Assembly (NCBI GenBank): GCA_025765615.1
Contig: JAIVFJ010000060.1
Location: forward strand, 62,001 to 126,000
DNA length: 64,000 nucleotides
Source of the DNA: Zopfochytrium polystomum
Taxonomy: Eukaryota > Chytridiomycota > Chytridiomycetes > Chytridiales > Chytridiaceae
Reading direction: 5' to 3'
In this document: positions 22,640 to 33,516 of the stretch, piece after piece
How the letters are laid out: every line of letters starts with the position of its first letter
Position numbering within the stretch: the stretch's first letter is position 1
Position numbers and translations under genes: made by a program
Notes under the pieces: model-generated
Database searches by the model: none
What the model was told of the DNA's origin: nothing
What the model saw: only the letters and a program-made list of their open reading frames with translations

Positions 22640-24781
22640 TGTGAGGACGACAGGCTGTTGAGCCTGCGACCTCAAATAAAAGAGTATACCCCGCTTTTTT
22701 AACTGATAACTTGTGAGGATTATCAATTTGACTCGACCAAACAACGTTTCACGAAAGTGACGTAACACGGCTGGACCCCATTTCTTATTATTTTCATGGG
22801 TTATTATTGTCCCTGCAAGCCGAACCACTGAGATTTGGACTGACTCTTAGCCGTGGCCATGTATATTATTCATGTTATTATTACGCACTAAGTTGCAGGC
22901 CGAATGGGTCAGGCTGCTCTGCACTCTTGGCCAGAGTCCCTCTAGCTCAGTGGTGTAGAGCGCTCCATTCAATGGGAGAGGTGCTAAGTTCGAGACATGC
23001 TGGCAGTCATTGACTGAATGATGCAGAAATGCTAAGTTCTGCGCAATGACTAAGCCTTGCCCCCTCACTTTTGGAAAAGGATTAGGATGATGTGCTTCAG
23101 TGGGTAGAAGTACAGAGTCCAGGTGTACACAGAGCTAACACAGAGCTGCTACATAAGCTACCATGATGAAAGGCCTCATGAAAGGGTATGAGATCATAGG
23201 GTTTTTTCTCCTTTCTTTATTGATGATTTTTACTTATTTTTTCAATTAGTAGTTTATCCTGTTTTTCCTGTTTTTACTGTTTTATCTTTTATTTATTTGT
23301 TTGTTTGTTGTCTCTGTGTGTGTCTCTCTTTTCTTTTGTGGCTGTGAGTGACTGTCTTCCTCTTTGCATCAACCAGCTCTCTCCATCTCCTCCATCTTTC
23401 TTGGCAGCTGATGCCAAGAAATGCTCCATGATTTTCTGAGCTGTCTTCCTTGTTTGATGGCTCAGCCCCATTGTTTGGTGACTCACTCCTCCTCTCTCTT
23501 CTTTGTTGTTTTATTTATTGTTTTGTTCTTTTGTATATGTTTTCCCCTCTTTTCCCTTCCTTCTTCCTTCACCCTGCTGATTCCAACCCTCTCCTATTTA
23601 AGCAGCCCACCCTCCATTCTTGTTGCCCCTTAGAACCTGTACCTGAAGTCTTCTTGCCTGCCCTTATTCCTTCTCTGACTGTGTGTATGAGCTGGGGGTG
23701 GCAGTCCCCTGGTGTGTGACAGGAGAATTGGTTCTCTTGGCCATTTATGGCAGTGTGCTGGGTTCAAGTCCCAGTGCACCTCACCATTCTGCACATACTG
23801 TTTAGGCTGGTCTGGGGTAGGAGCTACTTGATGATGGACGGTGGGAGGGTAAAACTGTGGTAGTGCCTCACCGGTTCCTGTCAATACATCGCTTCAAATC
23901 CAGGTCTCTCAAGGTGATATGAATGAGTTGGCTGGTCAGGTATTATGTGGTGGTATGGTCTCTCTGGTATTCCTCCCTGTCCCTGGTGATGGTTCCTTTG
24001 GCCTTTGGTGGGCCTGGTTCGCTGGGTTCAGACCCTCTTCCTTTCATGCTAATACCTGTGGTTGTCTTTGGTGTCTTCCTTGTGTGTGGGAGTGGGTATT
24101 GACCTTCCTTGCTTCTAAGACAGGTTATTCTCTCTGGCCTGGTGAGGCAGAGGTCTGTCTCCTGGTAGGATGGAGCAAGAAGAGTCCCACTGTCTCCCAC
24201 CCTGGTTGCACCCTCTTCCTTGGATTGAGTTGGAACACTCTCCTTGGAGTGAGACAAGTTGTGTCTGGTTCTGTTAAGTGGAAAACAGTTCTGATTTAGT
24301 TCAACAGGCACCTCTGCACACTAACTGTTCCTTGTGTCTGCCCTTTGTCTCTCCAACCCCCTCCAACTCAGGGTTTGACTTGTTGTTTATTTCTTTTGTT
24401 GTTTCTTTTGATGGGTTGTAGTGGCTTGTCACTCCCCTTACCGATTCAGTCGGTCTTACCGATCAAGTCGGTTCTGTCTCTGGTCTAACTTGGCTTTGGC
24501 CTTGTGCCCCAGATGAAACCCTTCTGTGTCTTGCACCAGAGGATTATGCTTTCTTTTGTGATTGTGTCTGTTTCATGCTTTGGTGTGAGAAACCCCTCTT
24601 TTGTGTTAGAGATTTATTTGTGTTTTTCTTGGGCTTTTTAAGACTCCAAATACACTTTCCTGTCTAGTGCCCCTAGACACCCTCCTTTTGCCCCTTTTCA
24701 TTAGCCAGGATTGGTATTTAGGTCCATGCTCTAGTTTCCACCTATAGCCCTAGGTGAGGAGTTAGAGAGCACAGTCTCACA
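22640..24781 (+). repeat. R3 element copy a (2.14 kb) inserted in copia-2 RNase H
   Basis: Bounded by TGTGAG at 22640 and CTCACA at 24781. The copia-2 reading is interrupted exactly here: GCTCCCCC on the left, CCCCTGCTAG on the right, against GCTCCCCCTGCTA in the intact copy. That gives a 4-5 bp target duplication of C residues. The element has no long frame. Near its start it carries a tRNA-like stretch (A-box TAGCTCAGTGG, D stem GCTC/GAGC, B-box-like AGTTCGAGACA). A second T-arm-like hairpin, CTGGG/CCCAG around TTCAAGT, lies near 23760. A second copy is at 44654. It could be a long solo LTR or an unusual non-autonomous element. Confidence 0.75.
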
Positions 24782-24884
24782 CCCCTGCTAGCAGCACAAG
24801 GTATGCTATCTGCGAGCAAGAGTCATGGCAGACGTTGAATGATGCCTCTGCGTATCTGACAGTTTAGGGTTGCTGTCTGCACTG

Positions 24885-25294
24885 TGTTAGGCGGAACTGA
24901 CTGGTCAGCAAGAGGCACAAGACAGACCCAAACCTATTGTGACTGTCAGTTATTGTTCTCACAATGCCCATGGGAGAGCAAGCCACCACCAATGCAGACC
25001 TGGGCGCTGGCTTGCGCTGATGACAAATAATCCGAGTATTAAGTGGAACGGAAACCTGGTGTCAACAGTTTTCCTCCTCCTCTGCTCAAGCAGGTAATAT
25101 AGGAGAGGTTTTTACCCTGTGCCGGTCACGCTTGCCTTGCAACTATTACAGTGTGTATATCATCATCATGTACCAATAATTCATAACAGAGTTTTTCTCC
25201 TTTCTCTCCAAGTTGGGGAGAAGGACCTCCCACAAACACACATCTCCACTTCATTCACTCCTTCCACTCACTCACTCAGAGTAGACTGTTTACA
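24885..25294 (+). repeat. R1 solo LTR (R1-c, 410 bp) with CACTG target duplication
   Basis: Starts TGTTAGGC and ends TTTACA. CACTG is duplicated at 24880-24884 and 25295-25299, and the copia-2 sequence resumes directly after it. These boundaries define the R1 family; fragments lie at 13090, 14029 and 42145. Confidence 0.85.
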
Positions 25295-25875
25295 CACTGT
25301 AGCGAAGTCCAACTGTGGAGGTGGCCTTGACATACCCAACAACATCCAACAGCTCACGCCAATGCCATCTGCATGGATCATGGGCAAAGGAGCCAAGTAG
25401 ACTGACACTGAGCGCAAGGTCTAGTCTGGTTGATGTCACAACGTAGGTGAGGCTGCCAATCACGCAGAGATACTCAGTGCTGTCGACACTCTCTTCGTCA
25501 GGGTTGATGGAGTCTGGCACACAAGGGGTGCGCTTGGAGGTGGGCTTGAGCGGTGCACCTTGAGACCTCACAGTGCTGTGTTCAGCCTCAAAGCAAGATA
25601 GGAAGTTTCGGATGAAGTTAGTTTGGTGAATGATTGTGAAGTTTGAATCATGGATAACTTCCATTGAGAGAAAGTAGGTGAGCTTCCCAAGCTCCTGAAG
25701 CTTGAACTCCCCCTTGAGGTCAGCAATCGCATCCTTGACGGCAGCAGTGTGACTGAACAAGGGGAGGTCATCGACCTAGGTGAGGATGAAGCAAAGTCCA
25801 TGCTGGTTCTGCCGCCAAGAACAAGCGTGGATCTGCCTGACTTTGCTGGAATCCCTTCGACAGTAGGTGTGCTGC

Positions 25876-26104
25876 TGTTAGTTTTGGGTCTTTTGGTGTA
25901 AGCAGTGTGCAGGAGCTTTGACCTGATACTGCTCTGCAAGGATGACTTGCAGCATTTTGCAAGTGATGGTCCTTGTAACAGTTTTGTATAAAGACAAACA
26001 CAAGACTGAGAGAAGCCAAGATCAACCTCCCACCACCACCACCTTCAGTATTGTACACCACAGCAGCCCAATCCATCAATCAGCCAACGTAGCAAATTCT
26101 TTCA
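25876..26104 (+). repeat. copia-A 5' LTR (LTR B, 229 bp)
   Basis: Full match in ends (TGTTAG...TTTCA) to the other copia-A LTRs and followed by copia-A internal sequence. It cuts into the copia-2 RT fragment on its left. Left flank GCTGC has no visible partner because the right end of this copy is lost. Confidence 0.85.
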
Positions 26105-29024
26105 TACAAAACTGTTACCCATCCCAATCACATTCCCCTTGGTTCCAGCCAGATCCAATCAGTAGAAGGTGTTGTACGCTTTTCAGATCTGCCAACTTTG
26201 TGGACCGATCACCGGTGCTACAGACATTGTACAGCAATTTCGTCACTACCATTGGAAAGCTCTTGATCTCCTCTTTCCAGCAAAGGCTCCTGATCTCGGA
26301 TCAAACACTCCTACGTCGTATCCACCACCTCCAAAGTCGTCACCCACTTTTCCAACTTCAACCTCAATTTGCTCGCCTTCCAGACCTCCCCCAGCGAATC
26401 CCAAGCTATCATTGGAAAGGCCTGCTTCTGGACTACACGACTGTTACCGACAGAATCCCAAAATCACTCTCCTTTGTGATAAGCGCCCACTTTTTCCATT
26501 CAGGGTCACCAGATTACCTCCAACCCTCACCATTAATTTTTGATTTTTTGTCCCCAATTGGAGACAACGAGACACACACCAAGCTAACAAACCAACTTTT
26601 CATCTGCTGCAACACCACCTTCACAACACACCCAAAATCCAATGAAATCCCTTCAAACTTGGCACACATCATTGTCCTGAGAAAACAACATGACTACTGA
26701 CTCAACCAAAACTCTCCAACAAAAATGTCGACTTGCGCCACTGCATTGACACAAGTCACATCAACGCAGAGCAGAATGATGCAGTTGATCCACTAGACCT
26801 CTGTGACACTGGAACCTGTCTCATCAGAGATGGACCATTCCAAGGTCAGAGATTCCAGTTGGTGCCTCTGCCTCGTGGACAAGAGAAACAGACCAGGGAC
26901 TTGCAAAGGAGATCATTGACAACTTTGAACACAACAAAATGGAACCAACCGAAGCCTCAGATGCCTTCGTTACCTGATTCACCGAAGCGTGCCATCAAGT
27001 TGACAGCTTTGCAAAATCAGCAGCTGGAGAACTTCTCCATCGTATTCGCCCTTTCCAAAAAGTTGTTTGAATCTTTGTTGGCTCACTGGGCCAAAGCCTG
27101 TTGGATATGGGGAAAGGAAAAGTTTTTCTTGTTGTCGGCAACCCAGCTCCTCAGATAACAATTTAGCCAAACTAATCTCACTCTTCAATAACCTGTATGA
27201 CAAAACAACAATGAGAAGCAACACATCAAGCTGGCCAATCAAAGTGACAAAGGCTCAACTACTACTGCACCAGAAATCACCACACCAACTGTTACTATCC
27301 TGGTTATCTGCTTCTTCATATCAATTGAAGAACAAACAGCAGAGGTCCTCAAAAACCAACTTGCTCCATCAACTAATAATCAATCTGCTGAGTGTTTTGC
27401 TCTTTTCTTGAAAGAATTGGCTGCTGCTGCTGTTTGTGGATGGTGGTGAACTACTCTGGTGGACTACTCTCTTGTGATGGTGAAGCTGAGGTGGGAGACT
27501 GTTGTACAATGTATGCTGTTTGGCTTTATACAAAATTGTGACAATGACCAGGTGACAAAAAATGCACCAAATCCTCATCACAGTTAGTGCTCCCATGCAC
27601 TGCAGTGTGAGATGTTGCTCCTGCACACTGCTTACTACAAAAACCTAAAATCTAACATCTCTTTTGAGATGCATCAAAGTAAGTGCCTTTATCCTCTCAA
27701 CATACAGCCACGCAGTCTCCTGTCAGTTATGATTCATCATTCCATGAACATCAGCACAGGCATTTCAGTTTTTGGAGACCAGCAACCACTAACAACTGCC
27801 CCTGTGCCATTTTAATCATACTTACTCATTTTCAACAGTGCGTAACAAATTAGGATAATGATCTGGTGTTTTCCTTGCCAATTGACCCATGGAGTCGGCA
27901 GTTCAATTTCTGGATTCCCTGATACAATTATCATTGACATGGCCACCTTTTGAGATCAGAGTGTTTTCAACCACACTGAAACTCTCACCATCAAACATTA
28001 GTGATTGGGATGACCAATAGTTATGCAAGTGCCAACTCTCACAACCATGGCAACCTTGTGCAATTTCCTCATGACTTTGGACTCTGTTACATCAGGCTAA
28101 GCCTCTCTTTATCTTTGCTCACATAACTTCAGCCAAAGACAATTTGCTGTCCATTCATTGATAGAACCAGCGACTGGTTGAGTAGTTTAACGATCCTCTA
28201 ACAATTTTGCCAGTGCAACATGAAACATCATCTTCCACTTAGGGGGGAGGATGCTTGGGATAAGTGAAAGATGATCATAAGCACTGTATTGCCAATTAGA
28301 CGGAGGATGCTTGGAATAAGTGAATGATGATCATCAGCACAGAGTAGCAAAGTTGTCTCAGCATGGATTGGCACCAACTTGGCATGGTAATCTTGGTGCC
28401 AGGCTGCTGGCTTGGGAAATGCTCTATCTATTTTAGCCAAATGAATCTGGACGCAGTATTCAAAATATGGAATACCCTATTATTGCTGGGCTTACTTGAC
28501 CCTGGCTAGGGACCTCAACTCACACATATTGACTGCTTCAGCTTTTATACACAGACATACTAACACACTACACCAGATCCCACATTGCAGGATATTCCAC
28601 AGCCATACCTGAGTCCTCATCTCAATTGCATCACTCTGATGAATTATCCTAACCAACTTCTGTGACAAAACACAATGTTCCTTGAAATAACTTTTGGTAA
28701 TTCATTCCAAGGAGTACCAACGTTTATCTTTATTGGACACTCAACACTAACACTTTTTCAGAGTAAACTATAAACAAGCTCAACCTTGCAAGATTACTGA
28801 AGTTCCATTCTCATCTAAGATTCTTCCTTTGCAGAACCAAATCTAACTGACTCTAGATTTCAAACTGCTCTTAATAGAGTCACTCCAGAACAGCTATGTT
28901 CTTTGAATGCCTCATTTATTCATGCAGTATTACCAGTATTTGGATTCTTCAGAGATTGCCCACAACTTTTGTAATCTGACCAGAAACTTAGTGGTTCTGG
29001 CTTGGATGTTAGATTTGACAAAAA
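26105..29024 (+). mobile_element. copia-A copy 2, 5' internal region
   Basis: Begins TACAAAACTG directly after LTR B, as does the copy at 43340. Sequence from about 26.7 kb to 29.02 kb parallels 1-2045. Gag-like readings (RDGPFQGQRFQLV near 26830; the ME..EASDAF block near 26940) are interrupted by stops. A very degenerate LTR-like stretch (minus) lies near 27490-27640. The copy ends abruptly at about 29024, where copia-3 sequence starts. Confidence 0.7.
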
Positions 29025-29028
29025 TCAG

Positions 29029-29455
29029 TGATTGGTGCAATCCCTGATTCCTAAATGCCTGTTGCATTGCTCAGATTGCACAGCACAGCAGGGAAGCTGG
29101 AATTCCAGATCAGGGAGCGGAATTCCAATGCAGAGAGCGGAATTCCAGAGCATGGGCCAGTGGTACACTGCTTCTGCATGCTTGCTGTGCTGTGTTACAT
29201 GTGCAGAGTGCGTAGTTTGAGTGTTTTTGTGCATGTTCTAATTGCATTGTTCCTACCAGTAGGATGAACAAAGCTAGAACAACAGCTGCCTTTGCCTATT
29301 TATTTTTATTGAGAACAGATTAGCCCTTCCAAGCACCCCAGTCAAGTATTGAATCTACTGAGCCCTTCAAACACCGCATCCAATGTGATTGGATGGAATA
29401 CTCAAAGGGATCATCAGTAACAGGCGTAGTGTACCCCGTGGGTCGAATCTCAACA
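29029..29455 (-). repeat. copia-3 3' LTR (about 427 bp; lower end approximate)
   Basis: Reads TGTTGAGATTCGAC leftward from 29455, after a short purine run. It resembles the 735-bp LTR at 42525-43259 in its first ~20 bp and in the block CTAGCTTTG...CAATG. The left end at TG 29029 is inferred from where the flanking copia-A homology stops. Confidence 0.6.
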
Positions 29456-30056
29456 CACCCTGCAATAGAAAGAGAGGGGGCAACTGTTTCTCCTGGAGTA
29501 CATGGCTGTCCAACAATGCCAGCCAAGCAGTGGGACTCGAACCCACCCATGTACCCCCCTACACTTGTGAAAGCCTGCATGAACCCACAAGTGTAGCTGG
29601 AGAAGCCAGAGAGAGCCTTTAGACTAAGCGTTGTGCTGATTTGAGCGTGGGCACCACGCTTACACCTTGGAGGTCGGCGAGACTGCAAATTCCCATCAGT
29701 GATGCAAGCTTTGCATGTTGAGCTGCAGGAAGAGCTTTGGTGAGAAGGTCGGCAATCATCATGTCCGTTGGGCAATGAATGAGTTGAACCTCCTTTTTCT
29801 CCAAGTGGTCCCGTACGAAATGCAACCTCATGTCAAAGTGTTTGACCCAACCATGGTGTATTGGATTCATAGCAATAGCTATGGTTGAACGATTGTCTTC
29901 ATAAACAGTAGTGGGCTTATTTAAATCCATACCCAGCTCCTGGAAGAGCATTCATAGGCAGATTGCCTCTTTGATGGCCTCATTAAGGGAGAAGTATTCC
30001 GCCTCAGTTGAGGACAAAGCGACAACTGATTGTTTCTTGCTGTACAATGTAATAGC
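29456..30056 (-). pseudogene. copia-3 RNase H fragment
   Basis: Minus-strand reading gives the end of a copia polyprotein: SVVALSSTEAEYFSLNEAI, then VYEDNRSTIAIAMNP, KHFDMRLHFVRDHL and MMIADLLTKALP. An in-frame stop lies just before MLFQELG near 29951. The sequence differs clearly from copia-A and copia-2, so this is a third family. The 5' side is cut by LTR C. Confidence 0.85.
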
Positions 30057-30283
30057 TGAAAGAATTCGCTATGTTGGCTGATTGATGGATTGGACTGCTG
30101 TGGTGTACACTACTGAAGGTGGTGGTGGTGGGAGGTTGATCTTGGCTTCTGTCAGTCTTGTGTTTGTCTTTATACAAAACTGTTACAAGGACCATCACTT
30201 GCAAAATGCGGTAAGTCATCCTTGAAGAGCAGTATCAGGTAAGCTCCTGCACACTGCTTACACCAAAAGACCCAAAACTAACA
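30057..30283 (-). repeat. copia-A LTR (LTR C, 227 bp, inverted)
   Basis: Ends are TGAAAG at 30057 and CTAACA at 30283 on the plus strand, that is a complete copia-A LTR on the minus strand. It interrupts copia-3. Flanking 5-mers ATAGC and GAAAC differ, so one flank has been rearranged. Confidence 0.85.
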
Positions 30284-30842
30284 GAAACATTCAAATTCAA
30301 AATCAGTTCTAGTCATAAATCTTTTACCTTCCCAACTTTCAAGACAACCCCCACATTTTGGAAATGCTTTGTAATGCCCTCTCATCTGCATCCTTGCTTA
30401 TTCCCCCACTCTGTCGGTACCAACTTGTCCCCTGAGTCTTTGCTTTCATCTGTTTTTTTTTTCTAATTAATGTGCCAATCTTTCGAGGGTTCATTAGTGG
30501 TGACATGTCTAAATCTCAATTGGCTTTGACTGGGACAACTCTGGTGAACAGGGCCATACAGCTAAGATCTCAATGTCAACATGGTTCTCGTGACAAGAGG
30601 AACAAAATAAACTTGGTTTTTTTTGCGGTGGATGGTCTCTGGATGGAGTTGTAGGGGGAAATAAACCTCTAACTGAAACTTTTGAATATTTTTGGTGACT
30701 TGCAATGTATCAATATAAAGGGTCAACGAATGTTGAACCGCCGGCCTTCCCATTTTATTGATTTTCTGGAAGAAAAAGAAAGAGAAAAAAGGAAGAAAAA
30801 AAGAGGCTTTCCAAGGAATTTTCCCTTGTTGCTATTGGTATC
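30284..30842. other. unassigned AT-rich sequence
   Basis: No frame of interest. It separates LTR C from the copia-2 3' LTR. Confidence 0.45.
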
Positions 30843-30963
30843 TGTTGGAATCCGGCAGCGAGGCGACGGTGATCGCAGTCGTGGTCGTCGCGCGAGCAGG
30901 ATGGTGTGACAAGTCAGGTGTGTGATCAACTTCTTTTTTTTTTCGCAGGGGCATATTCCAACA
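30843..30963 (-). repeat. probable copia-2 3' LTR (121 bp)
   Basis: Ends TGTTGGAAT (plus strand, 30843) and ATTCCAACA (30963) form a 9-bp perfect inverted pair, the usual form of copia LTR ends. A purine run (GGGGGAG on the minus strand) abuts it at 30964-30970. The interior does not match the stub beside the other copia-2 fragment, which shares only the first ~15 bp. The short length and lack of a matching 5' LTR leave some doubt. Confidence 0.5.
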
Positions 30964-31236
30964 CTCCCCCTTGCACACGCGCCTTCCTAGACTTCAAACA
31001 AAACCCTCCAGAGGTAAGAAACTGGGGAAAAGTGCTTGAAGCCCCTGCTTGGATGAAAAACCCAAATCTATTGGCCAATCTGGGAAAACCGTGGCAGGGA
31101 AAGGAAGTGAAAATATCTGGGAAAATACTGCTGAGGAGTGAACTTCAAAAGGGTAGGAATAGAAAATACATGAAGAGCTGAATAAGGCAAAAGGTAAAGA
31201 AAAGTTTGTCCAGTGCCCTCCCACTCCGTGTTGGGC

Positions 31237-33383
31237 CTAACCTGCTGATTTCCCTTGGCGCGCCAGCCGCGCCTTCCACGCCACAGCGTGGTCCAAGTTC
31301 TTGCGTTCCTTCTTCTTGATACTCTTTTGTCGAATATGCTCCTCACGTCGTTTTGATCTTGTCTCTAGGATTTTCTTGTGACGTTGCATGTATCGTCTTG
31401 GTTTCTCAGTTGAGTCAACCAGTCCAAGTAGAGTCCGGCCCTCGTAGACCTTATCACGTCCATGTGGCTTGGTGAGGAGGTCTGCAAGCTGGTCCATTGA
31501 GTAGACATACTCAACTTGCACAAGTCCCTCCTCAACAAGTGACCAAATGTGGTGGTACCGAAGGCGGATGTGCTTGGAGCGATCGGTGTGAAGGTCGTTA
31601 ACTGTCATGTGGATCGATGGTGTGTTGTCCTCGTAGGCAATGATCGGTAGCTTGAGGGGATGCTGGATTGATAGGTGGAGGTTGTTGATGGCCTCAAGTT
31701 CCCGACCAAGCTCACTGAGTGCAATGTACTCTGCTGCTGTGGATGAGGTTGGGACAGGTGCTGATCTTGTTGATTTCCATGCTATGGCTCCCCCTGCTAA
31801 TAGCACCAGGTATGCTATCTGTGAGCAAGAGTCGTGGCGGGAGTTGTACGATGCATCAGTAAAGCCAACAACTTGGTTGTTCCTGTCTGAGCTGTAGCGA
31901 AGTCCAACTGTGGAGGTGGCCTTGACATACTCCACAACATCAGGTAGCTCGTGCCAGTGCCGGATGCATGGGTCTTGAGCAAAGGAACCAAGCAAGCTGA
32001 CACTGAGTGCCAGGTCTGGTCTTGTTGACGTTGCAGCGTAGTTAAGGCTGCCAATCACATGGAGGTACTCAGTGCTGTCGACGCTCTCCTCACTTGGGTC
32101 GGTGGAGTGCCGGTCGCGAGGGGTGAGCTTGGCTGTTACCTTGAGTGGTGCGTTGCGAGGCGTTACAGGTCCGTACTTAGCCTCAAAACGCGAGAGGAAG
32201 TTCTGGAGGAAGTTAGTCTGATGGAGAATTGTGAAGTTTGAACCACGAATGACTTCCATTGAGAGAATGTAGCTGAGCTTTCCCAGCTCTCGAAGCTTGA
32301 ACTCCGTCTTGAGGTCTGCAACAGCCTCCTTGATGGCAGCAGTGCGGCCAAAGAGTGGAAGGTCGTCGACGTACACCAGAATGAAGCAGAGCCCGCACTT
32401 GGTCCGGCGCCAGAAGAGGCAGGGGTCTGCCCAGCTCTGAGCAAAGCCTTTTGACCGAAGGTGGAGGGCTAGACGCCGATACCAAGTCCGTCCTGATTGC
32501 TTCAGCCCGTAGAGACCCTTCAGCAATAGCCACACTAGTCCGGGGGAGATTGATACACCAGGTGGTGGTGCCATGTAGATTGGTATGTCTAGGATCCCGT
32601 ATAGGTAGGCTGAGGAGATGTCAATCATCTCCATGTCCCAGCCATACAGGGTGCTGAGGGCAATCATCCAACAAAGTGTGTTGCCCCTAATAACTGGCGA
32701 GTAGGTGAGGGTGAAGTCGACGCCAGGCTGCTGGGTGAATCCACAAGCAACAAGTTGAGCACAGAACTGCTCAATGGTGCTGTCCGGTTTGAACTTGAGC
32801 TTGTAGACCCACTTGCAGCTGACGATGTTGGTGTCAGGCGGAGCTGCTGACTCCACAAAGACTCCCATCTTGCGAAGCATATCCAGCTCGTACTCTTCGG
32901 CCTCCTTCCACTGCTCTGCATGAGGCGATGCCATGGCCTCCTCGTGCGTCAGTGGATCCTTGTATGTGTCTGGGGATACTTTGATTGAGTTGGAGTTGAC
33001 GTTGAAGGCGTAAAGGAGTCTGTCTTCATTGTCAGCGTCAGACTCGTAGACTGACTGGATATCGTTATCGTCTAAGTCCTCGTCAGGCCCACATGCAAGC
33101 AGCACATCTTGCACAACAGGAGCACTGTCAGCAGGTAGCACTTCGCCTGATGCGGCGGGGTCCACTTCACCACTGGGCCTGTCAATACCCCTTGCAGATA
33201 GAGAACTCGAGACGTCTGGCGACGCAGGGCCCCCCCAAGCGGGCCCTCACCATCCCGACCTGCCTGCTGATGAGCCTCTGCGCTGGACCTGGGCAAATTC
33301 TCCAGATCGCTTTGCCCACCGCCCCTTGCGTCACTGGGCGGAAAGGTCTCCGGGGCATCGGCAGTGGCTGGTGCTGAGGCTTC
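31237..33383 (-). pseudogene. copia-2 reverse transcriptase-RNase H
   Basis: A continuous frame from about 33224 to 31237 covers the RT (CKWVYKLKFKPD, DISSAYLYG, GLYGLKQSGRTWYRRL, LVYVDDLPLFG catalytic box) and RNase H (GFTDASYNSR, AWKSTRS, TAAEYIALSELGRELEA, AYEDNTPSIH, RSKHIRLRYHHI, ADLLTKPHGRD). RT catalytic aspartates and the RNase H acidic residues are present. Upstream, 33383-33224 encodes an acidic/Ser linker in the preceding frame; one G missing in a seven-G run near 33228 breaks continuity. A homopolymer error in the assembly is possible. The C-terminal tail is Lys/Arg-rich. Confidence 0.85.
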
Positions 33384-33516
33384 CTGTGCGCGATAGTGTG
33401 GGGCGACGTGAGGTGACGTTAATGGTTTTGAATTGTTTTGGTTGTGAAGAGAAAATTTGAAAAGGGAATGGTGTAGAAAGGAAAGAATTAGTTTAGTGAA
33501 GTTTGGAGTGACTCAC
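33384..33516 (-). other. possible 133-nt intron between integrase and RT of copia-2
   Basis: On the minus strand the integrase frame reaches GACCTG|GTGAGT at 33516 and runs into a stop within eight codons. At 33384 a CGCACAG acceptor is followed by GAAGCC in the phase that continues the RT linker. A branch-like TTAAC lies about 35 nt upstream of the acceptor. An indel is the alternative explanation. Confidence 0.4.

Larger units (their letters stand above)
21840..25875 (-). mobile_element. copia-2 fragment (RT-RNase H, 3' end) split by two insertions
   Basis: Minus-strand remains of the same family as the element at 30.8-36.8 kb. From right to left: RT part (25875-25295, with VDDLPLFSHTAA-like and STEYLCVIGSL segments, one stop before the VDD), an R1 LTR (24885-25294), a short RNase H piece (24884-24782), the R3 element (22640-24781), then the rest of RNase H (22639-22268, GWKSTCL, EYIALSELSWELEA, ADLLTKLHG) and the 3' leader down to a 15-bp LTR stub at 21840-21854. 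The left piece has no long LTR. The right end is cut by LTR B of copia-A. Confidence 0.8.

Noticed and set aside
29530..29600. B-box GGTTCGAGTCC on the minus strand in the copia-3 3' region
   Set aside because: No A-box or acceptor stem upstream; only a T-arm-like hairpin, so not called as a tRNA.
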